Positions 1 to 5,747 are shown, numbered from the stretch's first letter. The stretch: DNA of 6,293 nt from Geosporobacter sp040797825 (GCA_040797825.1 JBFNEZ010000214.1:1-6293); one strand, 5' to 3'. The notes: generated from the sequence alone by a model not told the origin. Translations and numbers: made by a program.

Positions 1-48
1 ATTCTACAAAAGTCTTTTTCACAACCATACCATGTAATCTATCCTAGG

Positions 49-82
49 AAAGAGGCATCCCCTCATTTATAGATGTCTCTTT
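49..82 (+). terminator. Stem-loop just past the end of the first minus-strand gene
   Basis: AAAGAGGCATC (49-59) pairs with GATGTCTCTTT (72-82), giving an 11-bp stem with one G-U pair in plus-strand RNA and a 12-nt loop. A short T run follows (TTTTAT). In minus-strand RNA the wobble becomes an A-C mismatch and the trailing T run is weaker. The hairpin therefore fits best as the terminator of a plus-strand gene lying mostly off the left edge. It sits only 2 nt past the stop codon of the minus-strand gene, so it may serve both directions. Confidence 0.5.
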
Positions 83-84
83 TA

Positions 85-432
85 TCATTTCATAATATTT
101 CTATATAAAACTAAAATCAGTATGATAACACCACCATTAAATAACAGAAAGGAAAGAAAAGAAAAATCTTGGGGCTTTCGAAATCTACCAGATTGTATCC
201 CCTGCTCTTTTTCTTCTTCCTTTTCTTGAGCCTTAATTGGTTCTTCATTCTCTAGGAGAGAATTCTTTTTAACAGTTTCATATTTGAAACCGATCTTCTC
301 CTGTCCCAAAGATATCAATCCACTAGATTCTTTAAAAGGTTGAGATACTTGGACCAAAGCAGCCGCTTCTACAGAGATACCTGTGATTATCCAAAGTAAA
401 ATACATACATAAATCAACTTTTTATTTCCCAT
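85..432 (-). CDS. Hypothetical type I membrane protein (signal peptide plus C-terminal anchor), 115 aa
   Basis: I do not recognise a family. Starting at the ATG at 432, the protein has a Lys-Lys N-terminus and a hydrophobic segment at about residues 6-21 ending in VEAAA, which looks like a cleavable signal peptide. A polar middle region of about 65 residues follows, with a dense Glu/Lys/Gln patch at about 61-76 (including QEKEEEKEQ). A second hydrophobic helix spans about 92-110, followed by a short basic tail (YRNIMK). The predicted topology is an outside-facing charged segment anchored at its C-terminus. GGGGG at 441-445, 8 nt upstream, supports this start over the ATG at 438, which is too close, and over longer in-frame extensions. 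The gene begins 17 nt after the stop codon of the 196-aa gene upstream, so the two are probably co-transcribed. Function is unknown. Confidence 0.7.
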   Translation of the reverse strand: MGNKKLIYVCILLWIITGISVEAAALVQVSQPFKESSGLISLGQEKIGFKYETVKKNSLLENEEPIKAQEKEEEKEQGIQSGRFRKPQDFSFLSFLLFNGGVIILILVLYRNIMK

Positions 433-440
433 AATCATTT

Positions 441-445
441 CCCCC
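441..445 (-). promoter_or_regulatory. Ribosome binding site choosing the start at 432
   Basis: On the minus strand a GGGGGAA block lies 8 nt before the ATG at 432 and only 2 nt before the in-frame ATG at 438. The spacing favours 432. The site lies in the 17-nt gap between the two genes of the unit. Confidence 0.5.
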
Positions 446-449
446 GATT

Positions 450-1040
450 CTATCGGCTTAACTGAGCAGCAAAATACCAATGCTCTTTTTCTTTAATCAA
501 TTTTAATAAATAGGTATTTTCCCCTTTTTCAAAGCGTTCCTTTACCTCAACGACAGCTACAGTTTTTCCGTTTTCGTAGCTAGGCTCTGAAAACTGTATA
601 TCTTTTAAGTCTCCCATTGTTTTCCCTATAACCTCCTTCAGCCGTAATACCCCATAGGCTTGTGGAATATTTCTGCGATATCCTTCACTGGACAACTGAT
701 AAATCATAGCAGATGCTTCCTCGGGCTCAAGCACGCCCTTTGAAGTTCTATCAATCAATTCTTCCCAAGTATCGACAAAAACTTGTATACTAGTAATATC
801 CGGTATCACAAATGCCTCTAATTCAACAGATTCTTCTGACGATATCCGTTCCCCCTTTTCTATATCCAATTCTTCACCCACCTCTGATTCTACCGCTATG
901 GGATTATTTTCTTGAGTCCAAGAAGGCTCTTCAGTCTGCGATTTTGCTCCTAAGTAAAATCCAGAAAAAACACCCACAATACCCCCACATATAACCGTAA
1001 TTATAATAATAATAATTCCTAGATTCTTTTCAACATTCAA
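450..1040 (-). CDS. Hypothetical bitopic membrane protein with NTF2-like C-terminal region, 196 aa
   Basis: The family is not recognised with certainty. From the TTG start the protein has a short N-terminus (MNVEKN) and one strongly hydrophobic helix at about residues 8-30 that contains six consecutive isoleucines and Gly-rich turns. An acidic linker (about 35-80) follows, then a folded domain of about 110 residues. That domain starts with helical segments (VFVDTWEELIDRTSKG) and ends with strands: VAVVEVKERFEKG, then TYLLKLIKEKEHWYFAAQL. Alternating strands closing on a Lys/Glu-x-x-Trp-Tyr motif resemble the end of small NTF2-like extracytoplasmic domains, but this is a shape argument only. 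TTG at 1040 is preferred because GAGGTGA ends 5 nt upstream. The longer GTG start at 1079 has no ribosome site. It is the first gene of a unit with the 115-aa gene. Confidence 0.7.
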   Translation of the reverse strand: MNVEKNLGIIIIIITVICGGIVGVFSGFYLGAKSQTEEPSWTQENNPIAVESEVGEELDIEKGERISSEESVELEAFVIPDITSIQVFVDTWEELIDRTSKGVLEPEEASAMIYQLSSEGYRRNIPQAYGVLRLKEVIGKTMGDLKDIQFSEPSYENGKTVAVVEVKERFEKGENTYLLKLIKEKEHWYFAAQLSR

Positions 1041-1045
1041 TATAG

Positions 1046-1052
1046 TCACCTC
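1046..1052 (-). promoter_or_regulatory. Ribosome binding site supporting a TTG start at 1040
   Basis: The minus strand reads GAGGTGA, five nucleotides before TTG. It lies inside the longer GTG-initiated frame that starts at 1079, and so argues for the shorter 196-aa product. Confidence 0.5.
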
Positions 1053-1100
1053 TTCTGCATCTTTTGGCTTTCTATACACAAATTTTAGCTGCGTATCATT

Positions 1101-1129
1101 ATTCTACCATGTTCCCTATACCTTTTCAT
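1101..1129 (-). promoter_or_regulatory. Putative vegetative promoter of the 196-aa/115-aa gene pair
   Basis: On the minus strand ATGAAA (1129-1124, four of six matches to TTGACA) is followed after exactly 17 bp by TAGAAT (1106-1101, five of six matches to TATAAT). TGG directly before the -10 gives an extended -10 element. Transcription would start near 1094, leaving a leader of about 55 nt before the TTG at 1040. The promoter lies immediately after the large hairpin at 1146-1208, which would insulate it from the gene upstream. Confidence 0.45.
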
Positions 1130-1145
1130 CTATTTTTTATTCCAG

Positions 1146-1208
1146 TAAATTTATCCAATATAAAAAGTCTTCCTTATCAAGAAAGACTTTTTATATTGGA
1201 TAAATTTA
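1146..1208 (-). terminator. Large perfect hairpin (26-bp stem), likely terminator of the holin-like gene
   Basis: The arms at 1146-1171 and 1183-1208 are perfect reverse complements, separated by 11 nt in which CTT/AAG can add three more pairs after one mismatch. The core is an A-tract, then GTCTT, a loop, AAGAC and a T-tract, the usual form of a bidirectional intrinsic terminator. The stem continues unusually far outwards through an AT-rich segment containing ATCCAATAT. It begins 24 nt past the stop codon of the YvlD-like gene and lies upstream of the next minus-strand gene, so termination of the YvlD-like transcript is the simplest reading. Confidence 0.7.
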
Positions 1209-1232
1209 ACAAACGAAGGTTTTAAAACGCTC

Positions 1233-1601
1233 TTACATCACTTTTCTTCCTGGAATAATCATATTGATTAGTCCGATAACAAGGGCTGCTAAAATGGCTC
1301 CTAACCAGTTCACATACACACCACCAACTAATACACCTGTTAAATAAATAATCAGTGCAGATACTAAAAAACCTGTGATACCTCTGCCAAAAGGTGATGC
1401 ATCAAAGCCTGTAAACATTTCTATCAAATAATCAATAACCCCAATTGCAATGGCCGCAAATAATAAGGGTCCAAAACCTGCAATAGAAAAGTAGGGTGTA
1501 AAGAAGGCTGCTACTGCCAGCACAATCATCGAAACCAAAATACGAATAATCATGCTGCCAATACCTATCTCTCTTTTTTCTTTTCTTTTTTCCTCCATCA
1601 T
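1233..1601 (-). CDS. YvlD-type / phage holin superfamily IV small membrane protein
   Basis: A 122-aa, very hydrophobic protein with a charged cytosolic N-terminus (EEKRKEKRE) and four predicted membrane helices at about residues 16-34, 44-62, 75-93 and 99-116. It ends in the short basic tail PGRKVM. The last two helices, with the INMIIPG ending, resemble the YvlD family often labelled 'phage holin family protein'. Members of that family in Firmicute chromosomes are mostly ordinary membrane proteins with no proven lytic role, and no phage genes lie nearby. GGGAGG at 1607-1612 serves either ATG 1601 (5-nt spacing) or ATG 1598 (8-nt spacing); a GTG at 1607 overlaps the ribosome site and is unlikely. 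The gene appears monocistronic, divergent from korA and closed by the hairpin at 1146-1208. The family call is from memory of the pattern and its function is not known. Confidence 0.75.
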   Translation of the reverse strand: MMEEKRKEKREIGIGSMIIRILVSMIVLAVAAFFTPYFSIAGFGPLLFAAIAIGVIDYLIEMFTGFDASPFGRGITGFLVSALIIYLTGVLVGGVYVNWLGAILAALVIGLINMIIPGRKVM

Positions 1602-1629
1602 AAACACCTCCCTATTTATTTATATTCAC

Positions 1630-1702
1630 AGTATTTACATTTAAAGGTGCTTTTATGTATGAATCCTATATTCTCTATAAATTTAATAAAAATGTAAATA
1701 CT
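1630..1702. repeat. Split 13-bp perfect inverted repeat in the divergent intergenic region
   Basis: AGTATTTACATTT at 1630-1642 and its exact reverse complement AAATGTAAATACT at 1690-1702 are separated by 47 bp. Both arms lie between the YvlD-like gene and korA. Each arm contains TTTACA reading inwards, which could act as a -35 box, or the arms could be paired binding sites of a regulator. Neither role can be proven from sequence alone. Confidence 0.55.
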
Positions 1703-1711
1703 ATACCTTAT

Positions 1712-1742
1712 TTGATTAATACTGCCAAAGATGTGGTACATA
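1712..1742 (+). promoter_or_regulatory. Weak candidate promoter for korAB
   Basis: TTGATT (1712-1717) is followed after 19 bp by TACATA (1737-1742), with TGG just before the -10 giving an extended -10 pattern. The spacing is long and the -10 imperfect. Transcription would begin about 30 nt before the TTG start of korA. This is the best candidate I can find, but it is weak. Confidence 0.25.
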
Positions 1743-1781
1743 TAGGGTAAGCCGACAGAAATGGAATGGAGTGTGATTGTT

Positions 1782-3512
1782 TTGACTGATAAAATCATTT
1801 TAATGTTTGGCGGTGTACAGGGAGAAGGTGTAGTCAGTACTGGGGATACTTTGATCAAGGTACTCTCTAGAATCGGCTACTTTTCCTATGGATATCGCAC
1901 CTTTTCTTCACGGATAAAGGGTGGGCATACCAATTATGTCATTGATATCCAGAGCCATAAAGTTTTAAGCTGTAGAGATACCTTAGATATCCTGATTGCC
2001 TTTGATCAAGAATCAATTGTACTTAACTATTCTAAATTAAAGGAAGGAGGACTCTTAATTTATGATGACATTGTGTCAGTAAAAGATCTGTTAGACACAT
2101 TGCCCTCTAAGAACATTCATCTATATGGAGCTCCTCTTACTGCAATAGCAAAAAAGTACGGAACCTCTGTAATGAAAAATACTGCACTCATGGGCCTATT
2201 GGGACAATTATTTGCATTGCCCTATATACAGTTAGAAATGGTTCTCCGGCAAACCTTTGAAAAAAAAGGAGAAACCATTGTATCTAAAAATCTGTCGGTA
2301 CTCCAAGAAAGTTACAATTTAGAAAGAGCATCTTTTCTTTCTACTTATCAGCTGGCTCCTCCCCAGGAAGAAAAAAGCCGTCCATCTATGATAGGCAATG
2401 AAGCCATTGCCCTAGGCGCTCTAATGGCCGGTTGTCGATTCATGGCTGCCTATCCTATCACACCAGCCTCAGAGATTATGGAGTATCTAACAAAAAAATT
2501 CCCTCGTTATAATGGTGTCATGGTACAAACAGAGGATGAGATATCGGCCATTACTATGACACTAGGTGCTTCTTATGGTGGATGTAGAAGCATGACAGCC
2601 ACTTCAGGTCCTGGAATCTCTTTAATGCTGGAGGCTATCGGTCTATCGGGAATGGCAGAAATTCCTGTGGTAGTAGTCGATGCCCAGAGGGGTGGCCCCA
2701 GTACGGGATTGCCAACAAAGCATGAGCAAAGCGATATAGATAGCCTCTATTATGGCCCCCATGGTGAAATCCCATCTATTATTTTAGCACCTTATTCGGT
2801 AGAAGAATGTTTCTATCAAACCATAGATGCCTTTAATCTGGCTGATCAGTATCAATGCCCTGTTTTCCTTGCAAGCGATTTAAATCTCAGTCTTTCCAGA
2901 CAAACCATAGAGGACTTGAATCCCAAATCGATCTCCATTGATCGCGGTAAATTGGCTCATCCTACCTTTGAGATAGATGGAGAGGAAAAACCTTTTAAGC
3001 GATTTTTATTTACAGAAGATGGCATTTCCCCCAGGGCTTATCCTGGTATGCCCAACGGTATTCACGCCTTAACAGGAATCGAGCATCAAGAAACAGGCCG
3101 ACCCGATGAAGGTAAAGAAAACCGAAAAAAAATGATGGATAAGCGAATGAGAAAACTTATGGCTTTAGAGAATATACCAGGCATAGATATTTTCGGCAGT
3201 ACAGAAGGTAATCTTCTGATTCTATCCATGGGCTCCAATTATGGAATCATTCGAGATTCAGTGGCTGATTCTGCCCTCCCCATAGCCTATGGCATGGTCA
3301 AAAGAATCAAACCCTTACCTGTTCGTCAATTGGAAAATTTGCTGCAGCGTTATGAGAAGGTTCTAGTTATAGAGAATAACTATAGGGGGCAGTTGGCTGG
3401 ACTTTTAAAGAAAGAAATAGGATATCATCATAAGGTACACAGTTTGTTAAAATATGATGGATTACCCTTTACCCATAGTGAAGTTTTAAGAAAAATTGAG
3501 GAGTTGATATAA
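1782..3512 (+). CDS. korA: 2-oxoacid:ferredoxin oxidoreductase, fused gamma/alpha subunit (KorA type)
   Basis: This is the large subunit of a CoA-dependent 2-oxoacid:acceptor oxidoreductase, which with KorB converts a 2-oxoacid and CoA to acyl-CoA and CO2 while reducing ferredoxin. The 576-aa protein has an N-terminal gamma domain (about 1-180) with FGGVQGEGVVSTGD (9-22) and RIKGGHTNY (44-52). A linker at about 180-203 leads into the alpha (pyrimidine-binding) domain. The alpha domain carries the hallmark YPITPASE at 224-231, the segment SGPGISLM, and RGGPSTGLPTKHEQSD at 303-318. A charged linker follows (including KKMMDKRMRKL), then the C-terminal domain beginning near LILSMGSNYG (about 480). 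Length and domain order match the fused two-subunit class. I prefer TTG at 1782, giving MTDKIILMFGG at the usual family start with GGAG 10 nt upstream; ATG 1761 adds seven residues but lacks a ribosome site. No ferredoxin domain is present. Substrate (2-oxoglutarate or another 2-oxoacid) cannot be read from the sequence. Confidence 0.93.
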   Translation: MTDKIILMFGGVQGEGVVSTGDTLIKVLSRIGYFSYGYRTFSSRIKGGHTNYVIDIQSHKVLSCRDTLDILIAFDQESIVLNYSKLKEGGLLIYDDIVSVKDLLDTLPSKNIHLYGAPLTAIAKKYGTSVMKNTALMGLLGQLFALPYIQLEMVLRQTFEKKGETIVSKNLSVLQESYNLERASFLSTYQLAPPQEEKSRPSMIGNEAIALGALMAGCRFMAAYPITPASEIMEYLTKKFPRYNGVMVQTEDEISAITMTLGASYGGCRSMTATSGPGISLMLEAIGLSGMAEIPVVVVDAQRGGPSTGLPTKHEQSDIDSLYYGPHGEIPSIILAPYSVEECFYQTIDAFNLADQYQCPVFLASDLNLSLSRQTIEDLNPKSISIDRGKLAHPTFEIDGEEKPFKRFLFTEDGISPRAYPGMPNGIHALTGIEHQETGRPDEGKENRKKMMDKRMRKLMALENIPGIDIFGSTEGNLLILSMGSNYGIIRDSVADSALPIAYGMVKRIKPLPVRQLENLLQRYEKVLVIENNYRGQLAGLLKKEIGYHHKVHSLLKYDGLPFTHSEVLRKIEELI

Positions 3513-4372
3513 TGGGTTCTGCAATGGACTATAGTAATCAGACTACACCTACCTGGTGCCCTGGATGTGGAGATTTTTCTGTTCTCCGTTCTATTCAAGC
3601 AGCAGCAGCCCATCTAGATATTTCTCCCCATCAGTTGACTGTAGTTTCAGGCATTGGCTGTTCAGGTAGGATATCGGGATATATGAACACCTATGGATTT
3701 CACAGTATTCACGGTAGGGCCCTGCCTGTTGCACAAGGCATTAAACTGGTAAATCCTGAGCTAACGGTTATCGCTGCAGGGGGAGATGGCGATGGCTTTG
3801 CCATTGGCACAGCCCATACCATTCATGCTATTCGGAGAAATATCGATATCACCTATGTGATAATGAATAATCAAGTTTATGGTTTAACCAAGGGCCACAC
3901 ATCGCCCTTAAGTACTACTGGTTTTGTCTCCAAAAGTACACCCTATGGTTCTATCGAAGCACCTATTAAACCAGGACTTATTGCCTTGGCTTCTGGTGCT
4001 ACCTTTGTAGCACAAGGCTTTTCAGCTTATCAGGAACAGCTGGTAGAGGTTTTGAAAAAAGCAATTTTACACAAAGGTTTTTCCTTTGTCAATGTTTTTA
4101 GTCCCTGTGTTACCTTTAATAAAACCAATACCTATCAGTGGTTTCGTGATCACCTGCTCAATCTAGATGAAGGCCAAACCCATGATCCCAGCGATTTTAA
4201 AACAGCTATGGAGCAATATATTGCATCCGATGGTTTATTCACAGGAACCCTCTATGAAAATAATAACCCAGACTATTATAGCAAACTCCCCGGTGAGCGG
4301 GGCACCCCCGTTGTAAAACAAAGCTTAAACATTACCAATGAATTTGATAATTTGATGAAGGATTTTCTATAA
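3512..4372 (+). CDS. korB: 2-oxoacid:ferredoxin oxidoreductase, beta subunit (KorB type, TPP and [4Fe-4S])
   Basis: The 286-aa catalytic partner of KorA. It binds thiamine diphosphate and, by family knowledge, one [4Fe-4S] cluster. Visible landmarks are WCPGCGD with Cys16 and Cys19, GIGCSGR with Cys50, and SPCVTFN with Cys199. These four cysteines match in order and approximate spacing the cluster ligands known from the Sulfolobus two-subunit enzyme. The TPP/Mg motif is GGDGDG (90-95) followed by NNQVYGLTKG (119-128). HGRALPVAQG (67-76) is also typical. At 129 there is His where I recall Gln as usual (KGQ-S-P in many homologues). The start codon overlaps the korA stop by one base (TAATG), with GAGGAG at 3498-3503 eight nt upstream, so the two are probably translationally coupled in equal amounts. 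No delta (ferredoxin-like) subunit gene lies in the window, consistent with the two-subunit class. Confidence 0.94.
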   Translation: MGSAMDYSNQTTPTWCPGCGDFSVLRSIQAAAAHLDISPHQLTVVSGIGCSGRISGYMNTYGFHSIHGRALPVAQGIKLVNPELTVIAAGGDGDGFAIGTAHTIHAIRRNIDITYVIMNNQVYGLTKGHTSPLSTTGFVSKSTPYGSIEAPIKPGLIALASGATFVAQGFSAYQEQLVEVLKKAILHKGFSFVNVFSPCVTFNKTNTYQWFRDHLLNLDEGQTHDPSDFKTAMEQYIASDGLFTGTLYENNNPDYYSKLPGERGTPVVKQSLNITNEFDNLMKDFL

Positions 4373-4411
4373 CCCTACTTAAATAAATCTTCCCTTTTCT
4401 GCAAATACTAT

Positions 4412-4431
4412 ATTGTATGGAATCCATCAAT
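4412..4431 (+). repeat. Small inverted repeat before the SASP-like gene
   Basis: ATTG-T-ATGG / CCAT-CAAT forms an 8-bp stem with one bulged T and the loop AAT. It lies 5 nt before the ribosome site of the 64-aa gene. No T run follows, so it is not a normal terminator for korB. It could be an operator or a leader hairpin. Confidence 0.35.
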
Positions 4432-4435
4432 CATT

Positions 4436-4443
4436 AAAGGAGG
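4436..4443 (+). promoter_or_regulatory. Very strong ribosome binding site fixing the start at 4452
   Basis: AAAGGAGG, a near-perfect Shine-Dalgarno, sits 8 nt before ATG 4452. It rules out the longer in-frame TTG start at 4413 and suggests high-level translation, as expected for an abundant spore protein. Confidence 0.75.
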
Positions 4444-4451
4444 TTCATCAA

Positions 4452-4646
4452 ATGGTAAAGCAGCCTACAGCAAGGGAAGCAAGAATTGCTATGAATCAAT
4501 TTAGGGAAGAAATAGCTGGAGAACTCAGTGTGATGAACAATACAGAAGCAAATAATAATCTAAATTCAGGGATGAATGATATCCTTATGGAAAATGCATC
4601 CAATGGAATGGTCTATACCAATGAGCTGCCCCAGGATTTAGACTAA
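4452..4646 (+). CDS. Divergent alpha/beta-type SASP-like small protein, 64 aa
   Basis: The N-terminal half (PTAREARIAMNQFREEIAGEL) matches the first helix of alpha/beta small acid-soluble spore proteins, typically a PEA+xALxxFKxEIAxELGV pattern. It includes EEIAGEL, which resembles the site cleaved by the germination protease GPR (consensus near TE-F/I-ASEF). The second half differs: an Asn-rich stretch (NNTEANNNLNSG) and an acidic tail (NELPQDLD) replace the usual Gly-Gly-x-x-x-K second DNA-binding helix, with only a faint echo in ENASNGMVYTNEL. The length of 64 aa fits SASPs. The gene has a near-perfect ribosome site, starts 79 nt after korB with no clear terminator between, and ends in a strong hairpin. 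The SASP relationship is inference from pattern; without the second helix, DNA binding is doubtful. Confidence 0.6.
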   Translation: MVKQPTAREARIAMNQFREEIAGELSVMNNTEANNNLNSGMNDILMENASNGMVYTNELPQDLD

Positions 4647-4677
4647 AAAAGATGACCTTCTGGTCATCTTTTTTAGT
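4642..4677 (+). terminator. Strong intrinsic terminator after the SASP-like gene
   Basis: A perfect 16-bp stem (4642-4657 with 4662-4677) closes a TTCT loop. The GC-richer core GATGACC/GGTCATC is flanked by six A and six T, so it can terminate in both directions. The stop codon of the SASP-like gene (TAA, 4644-4646) lies inside the left arm. It probably ends the korA-korB-SASP-like transcript. Confidence 0.88.
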
Positions 4678-4761
4678 TGATACAAAAAACTTTATACCAA
4701 AAATGAAACTTTTCTGCATCTTACTCCGTCTAATATTAGGTAGAAATCAGGGGGTATTATC

Positions 4762-5169
4762 ATGAAAAGGGGTTTTTTATTTATTTCGATCATACTGCTG
4801 GGGATGCTTGTTTTAGGTTGCGCCGATACAAGAGAAATCAATGAGTTAGAGGGTTTTCAAATCATTAAAGATAGTTCTATCTTAGATGAGGACGTTAAAG
4901 ATTGGATTCACGAAATCAGCTCTAGTACAGGTCTTTATCGAAATACTTTTTCATCAGGAAATTATTTGCTCATTACCTTTGGAGATCATAATAACTATCT
5001 TATCAAAAAGATGGATATTACAGAAGACCTCCATGGTTTTATATTTAATATAACCGTCCATGAATCTGACCTTGAAGGTCCTTGGAATACTGGATTTTTA
5101 ACCTCGCCTATTTTAGTAAAAACTGACCATGTCGATGTCAATTATGATGTTCGCATCATCTATCGGTAA
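4762..5169 (+). CDS. Small lipoprotein, possibly with a PrcB-like C-terminal fold
   Basis: A 135-aa protein with a clear lipoprotein signal: basic MKRG, a hydrophobic segment, then the lipobox LVLGC with the lipidated cysteine at residue 20. AGGGGGT at 4749-4755 supports the ATG. The mature part has a helical section (about 40-56, DEDVKDWIHEISSS), then GNYLLITFGD (66-75), a further strand section (FIFNITVHESDLEGPWNTG) and a closing TSPILVKTDH (114-123). This order loosely recalls PrcB_C-type domains of Firmicute lipoproteins, which have a Gly-Tyr strand and a later T-x-P-x-x-x-V/I segment. The resemblance is weak. The gene stands alone between the terminator at 4642-4677 and a convergent minus-strand pair. 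It should sit on the outer face of the membrane; its role is unknown. Confidence 0.75.
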   Translation: MKRGFLFISIILLGMLVLGCADTREINELEGFQIIKDSSILDEDVKDWIHEISSSTGLYRNTFSSGNYLLITFGDHNNYLIKKMDITEDLHGFIFNITVHESDLEGPWNTGFLTSPILVKTDHVDVNYDVRIIYR

Positions 5170-5193
5170 AACATCCCTTTTGGGAAAATGTTT
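5169..5193. terminator. Shared hairpin between convergent genes
   Basis: AAACAT (5169-5174) pairs with ATGTTT (5188-5193), and CCC (5175-5177) with GGG (5182-5184) around a TTTT loop; AAA (5185-5187) is bulged. On the minus strand the stem is followed by TTTT at its end, so it fits somewhat better as terminator of the 171-aa gene, while lying at the stop codon of the lipoprotein gene. The stem is modest. Confidence 0.45.
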
Positions 5194-5204
5194 CTATAGA
5201 TGTA

Positions 5205-5720
5205 TTATATCAAGGTGGATACTGTTCTAATTCCCCTAATCTTCCAGGTTCCTTCTTCTCGGATAAACCAAAAATCTTCAATTAATCGCTTGGATACAGA
5301 GGACTTGCCTGATTTTAAGTCATATTGTTTTTCAGCCCTGACAAGTATTCCTTGGGTTGTTGGATAGAGAAGTTGGATCTGATAGCTAAGCTGATGGTAT
5401 TCTTGATTCCTCAATTCTGCTTCAATTTCATCTTTAACAATGCCATAATCTCTCAGTCTATCATCCTGATAATCCTGATAACCTTTAGATAAATTGGCCA
5501 TATATTGTACTGGATCCTTTTTGAATATACTGCTCCTATGCTGATCCAATACGTCCTGTACTTGTCCACGGATTTTTAGTAGATAGGTTTCATCTTCTAG
5601 AGCCATAACATAGATGTTGGTTAGTTCATCTCTTTCTGGATAGAGCTTTTCTACATCCACTTTTATTCCTATATAGATAATCAGAATAATTGCAGCAATC
5701 ATTGAAATAAACTTTTTCAT
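5205..5720 (-). CDS. Hypothetical membrane-anchored extracytoplasmic protein, 171 aa
   Basis: The N-terminus (MKKF plus a hydrophobic helix at about 4-19) is an uncleaved anchor or signal with no lipobox cysteine. An extracytoplasmic domain of about 150 residues follows. Its first part is helical and charged (about 22-105, including DVLDQHRSSIFKKDPVQYM and ELRNQEYHQL). Its second part is strand-like: QIQLLYPTTQGILVRAEKQYDL, then a closing FWFIREEGTWKIRGIRT. The ending, strand-turn-GTWKI, is common in NTF2-like/SnoaL-like secreted domains, so such a fold is possible but unproven. GTGAGG lies 9 nt before the ATG at 5720, with GAAGG too close to be the main site. The gene follows the acidic 143-aa gene by 27 nt on the same strand and is probably in its operon. 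Confidence 0.7.
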   Translation of the reverse strand: MKKFISMIAAIILIIYIGIKVDVEKLYPERDELTNIYVMALEDETYLLKIRGQVQDVLDQHRSSIFKKDPVQYMANLSKGYQDYQDDRLRDYGIVKDEIEAELRNQEYHQLSYQIQLLYPTTQGILVRAEKQYDLKSGKSSVSKRLIEDFWFIREEGTWKIRGIRTVSTLI

Positions 5721-5747
5721 CCTTCATGCCTCACAAACCCTACTTAA

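Noticed and set aside
1..48. Possible tail of a plus-strand gene entering from the left edge
   Set aside because: Three short frames run from the edge to stops at 35-37, 45-47 and 70-72. The hairpin at 49-82 would suit a gene ending at one of the first two, but nothing shows which, if any, is coding.
812..994. 60-aa plus-strand open frame
   Set aside because: It lies wholly antisense to the 196-aa gene and has no recognisable protein features; it is a shadow frame.
1233..1601. Prophage remnant suggested by a holin-like gene
   Set aside because: No endolysin, tail, integrase or attachment sequences are near. YvlD-type proteins are common chromosomal membrane proteins despite the 'holin' label.
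1616..1858. 80-aa minus-strand open frame across the divergent region
   Set aside because: It overlaps the start of korA on the opposite strand and covers the AT-rich promoter region. Its composition is unlike a real protein, and korA is far better supported.
3124..3132. Run of eight A in korA as a programmed frameshift site
   Set aside because: The frame continues normally through the run into conserved C-terminal sequence, and no stem or alternative stop supports frameshifting.
3428..3613. 61-aa minus-strand open frame at the korA/korB junction
   Set aside because: It is antisense to two well-supported coding regions and has no family pattern.
4401..4431. Sigma-G promoter for the SASP-like gene (GCAAA ... 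CATCAAT)
   Set aside because: The spacer of 19 bp is too long and the -10 lacks the final TA of CATNNTA, so the match is no better than chance in AT-rich DNA.
4717..4723. Sigma-G-like -10 (CATCTTA) before the lipoprotein gene
   Set aside because: No matching -35 box lies 17-18 bp upstream.
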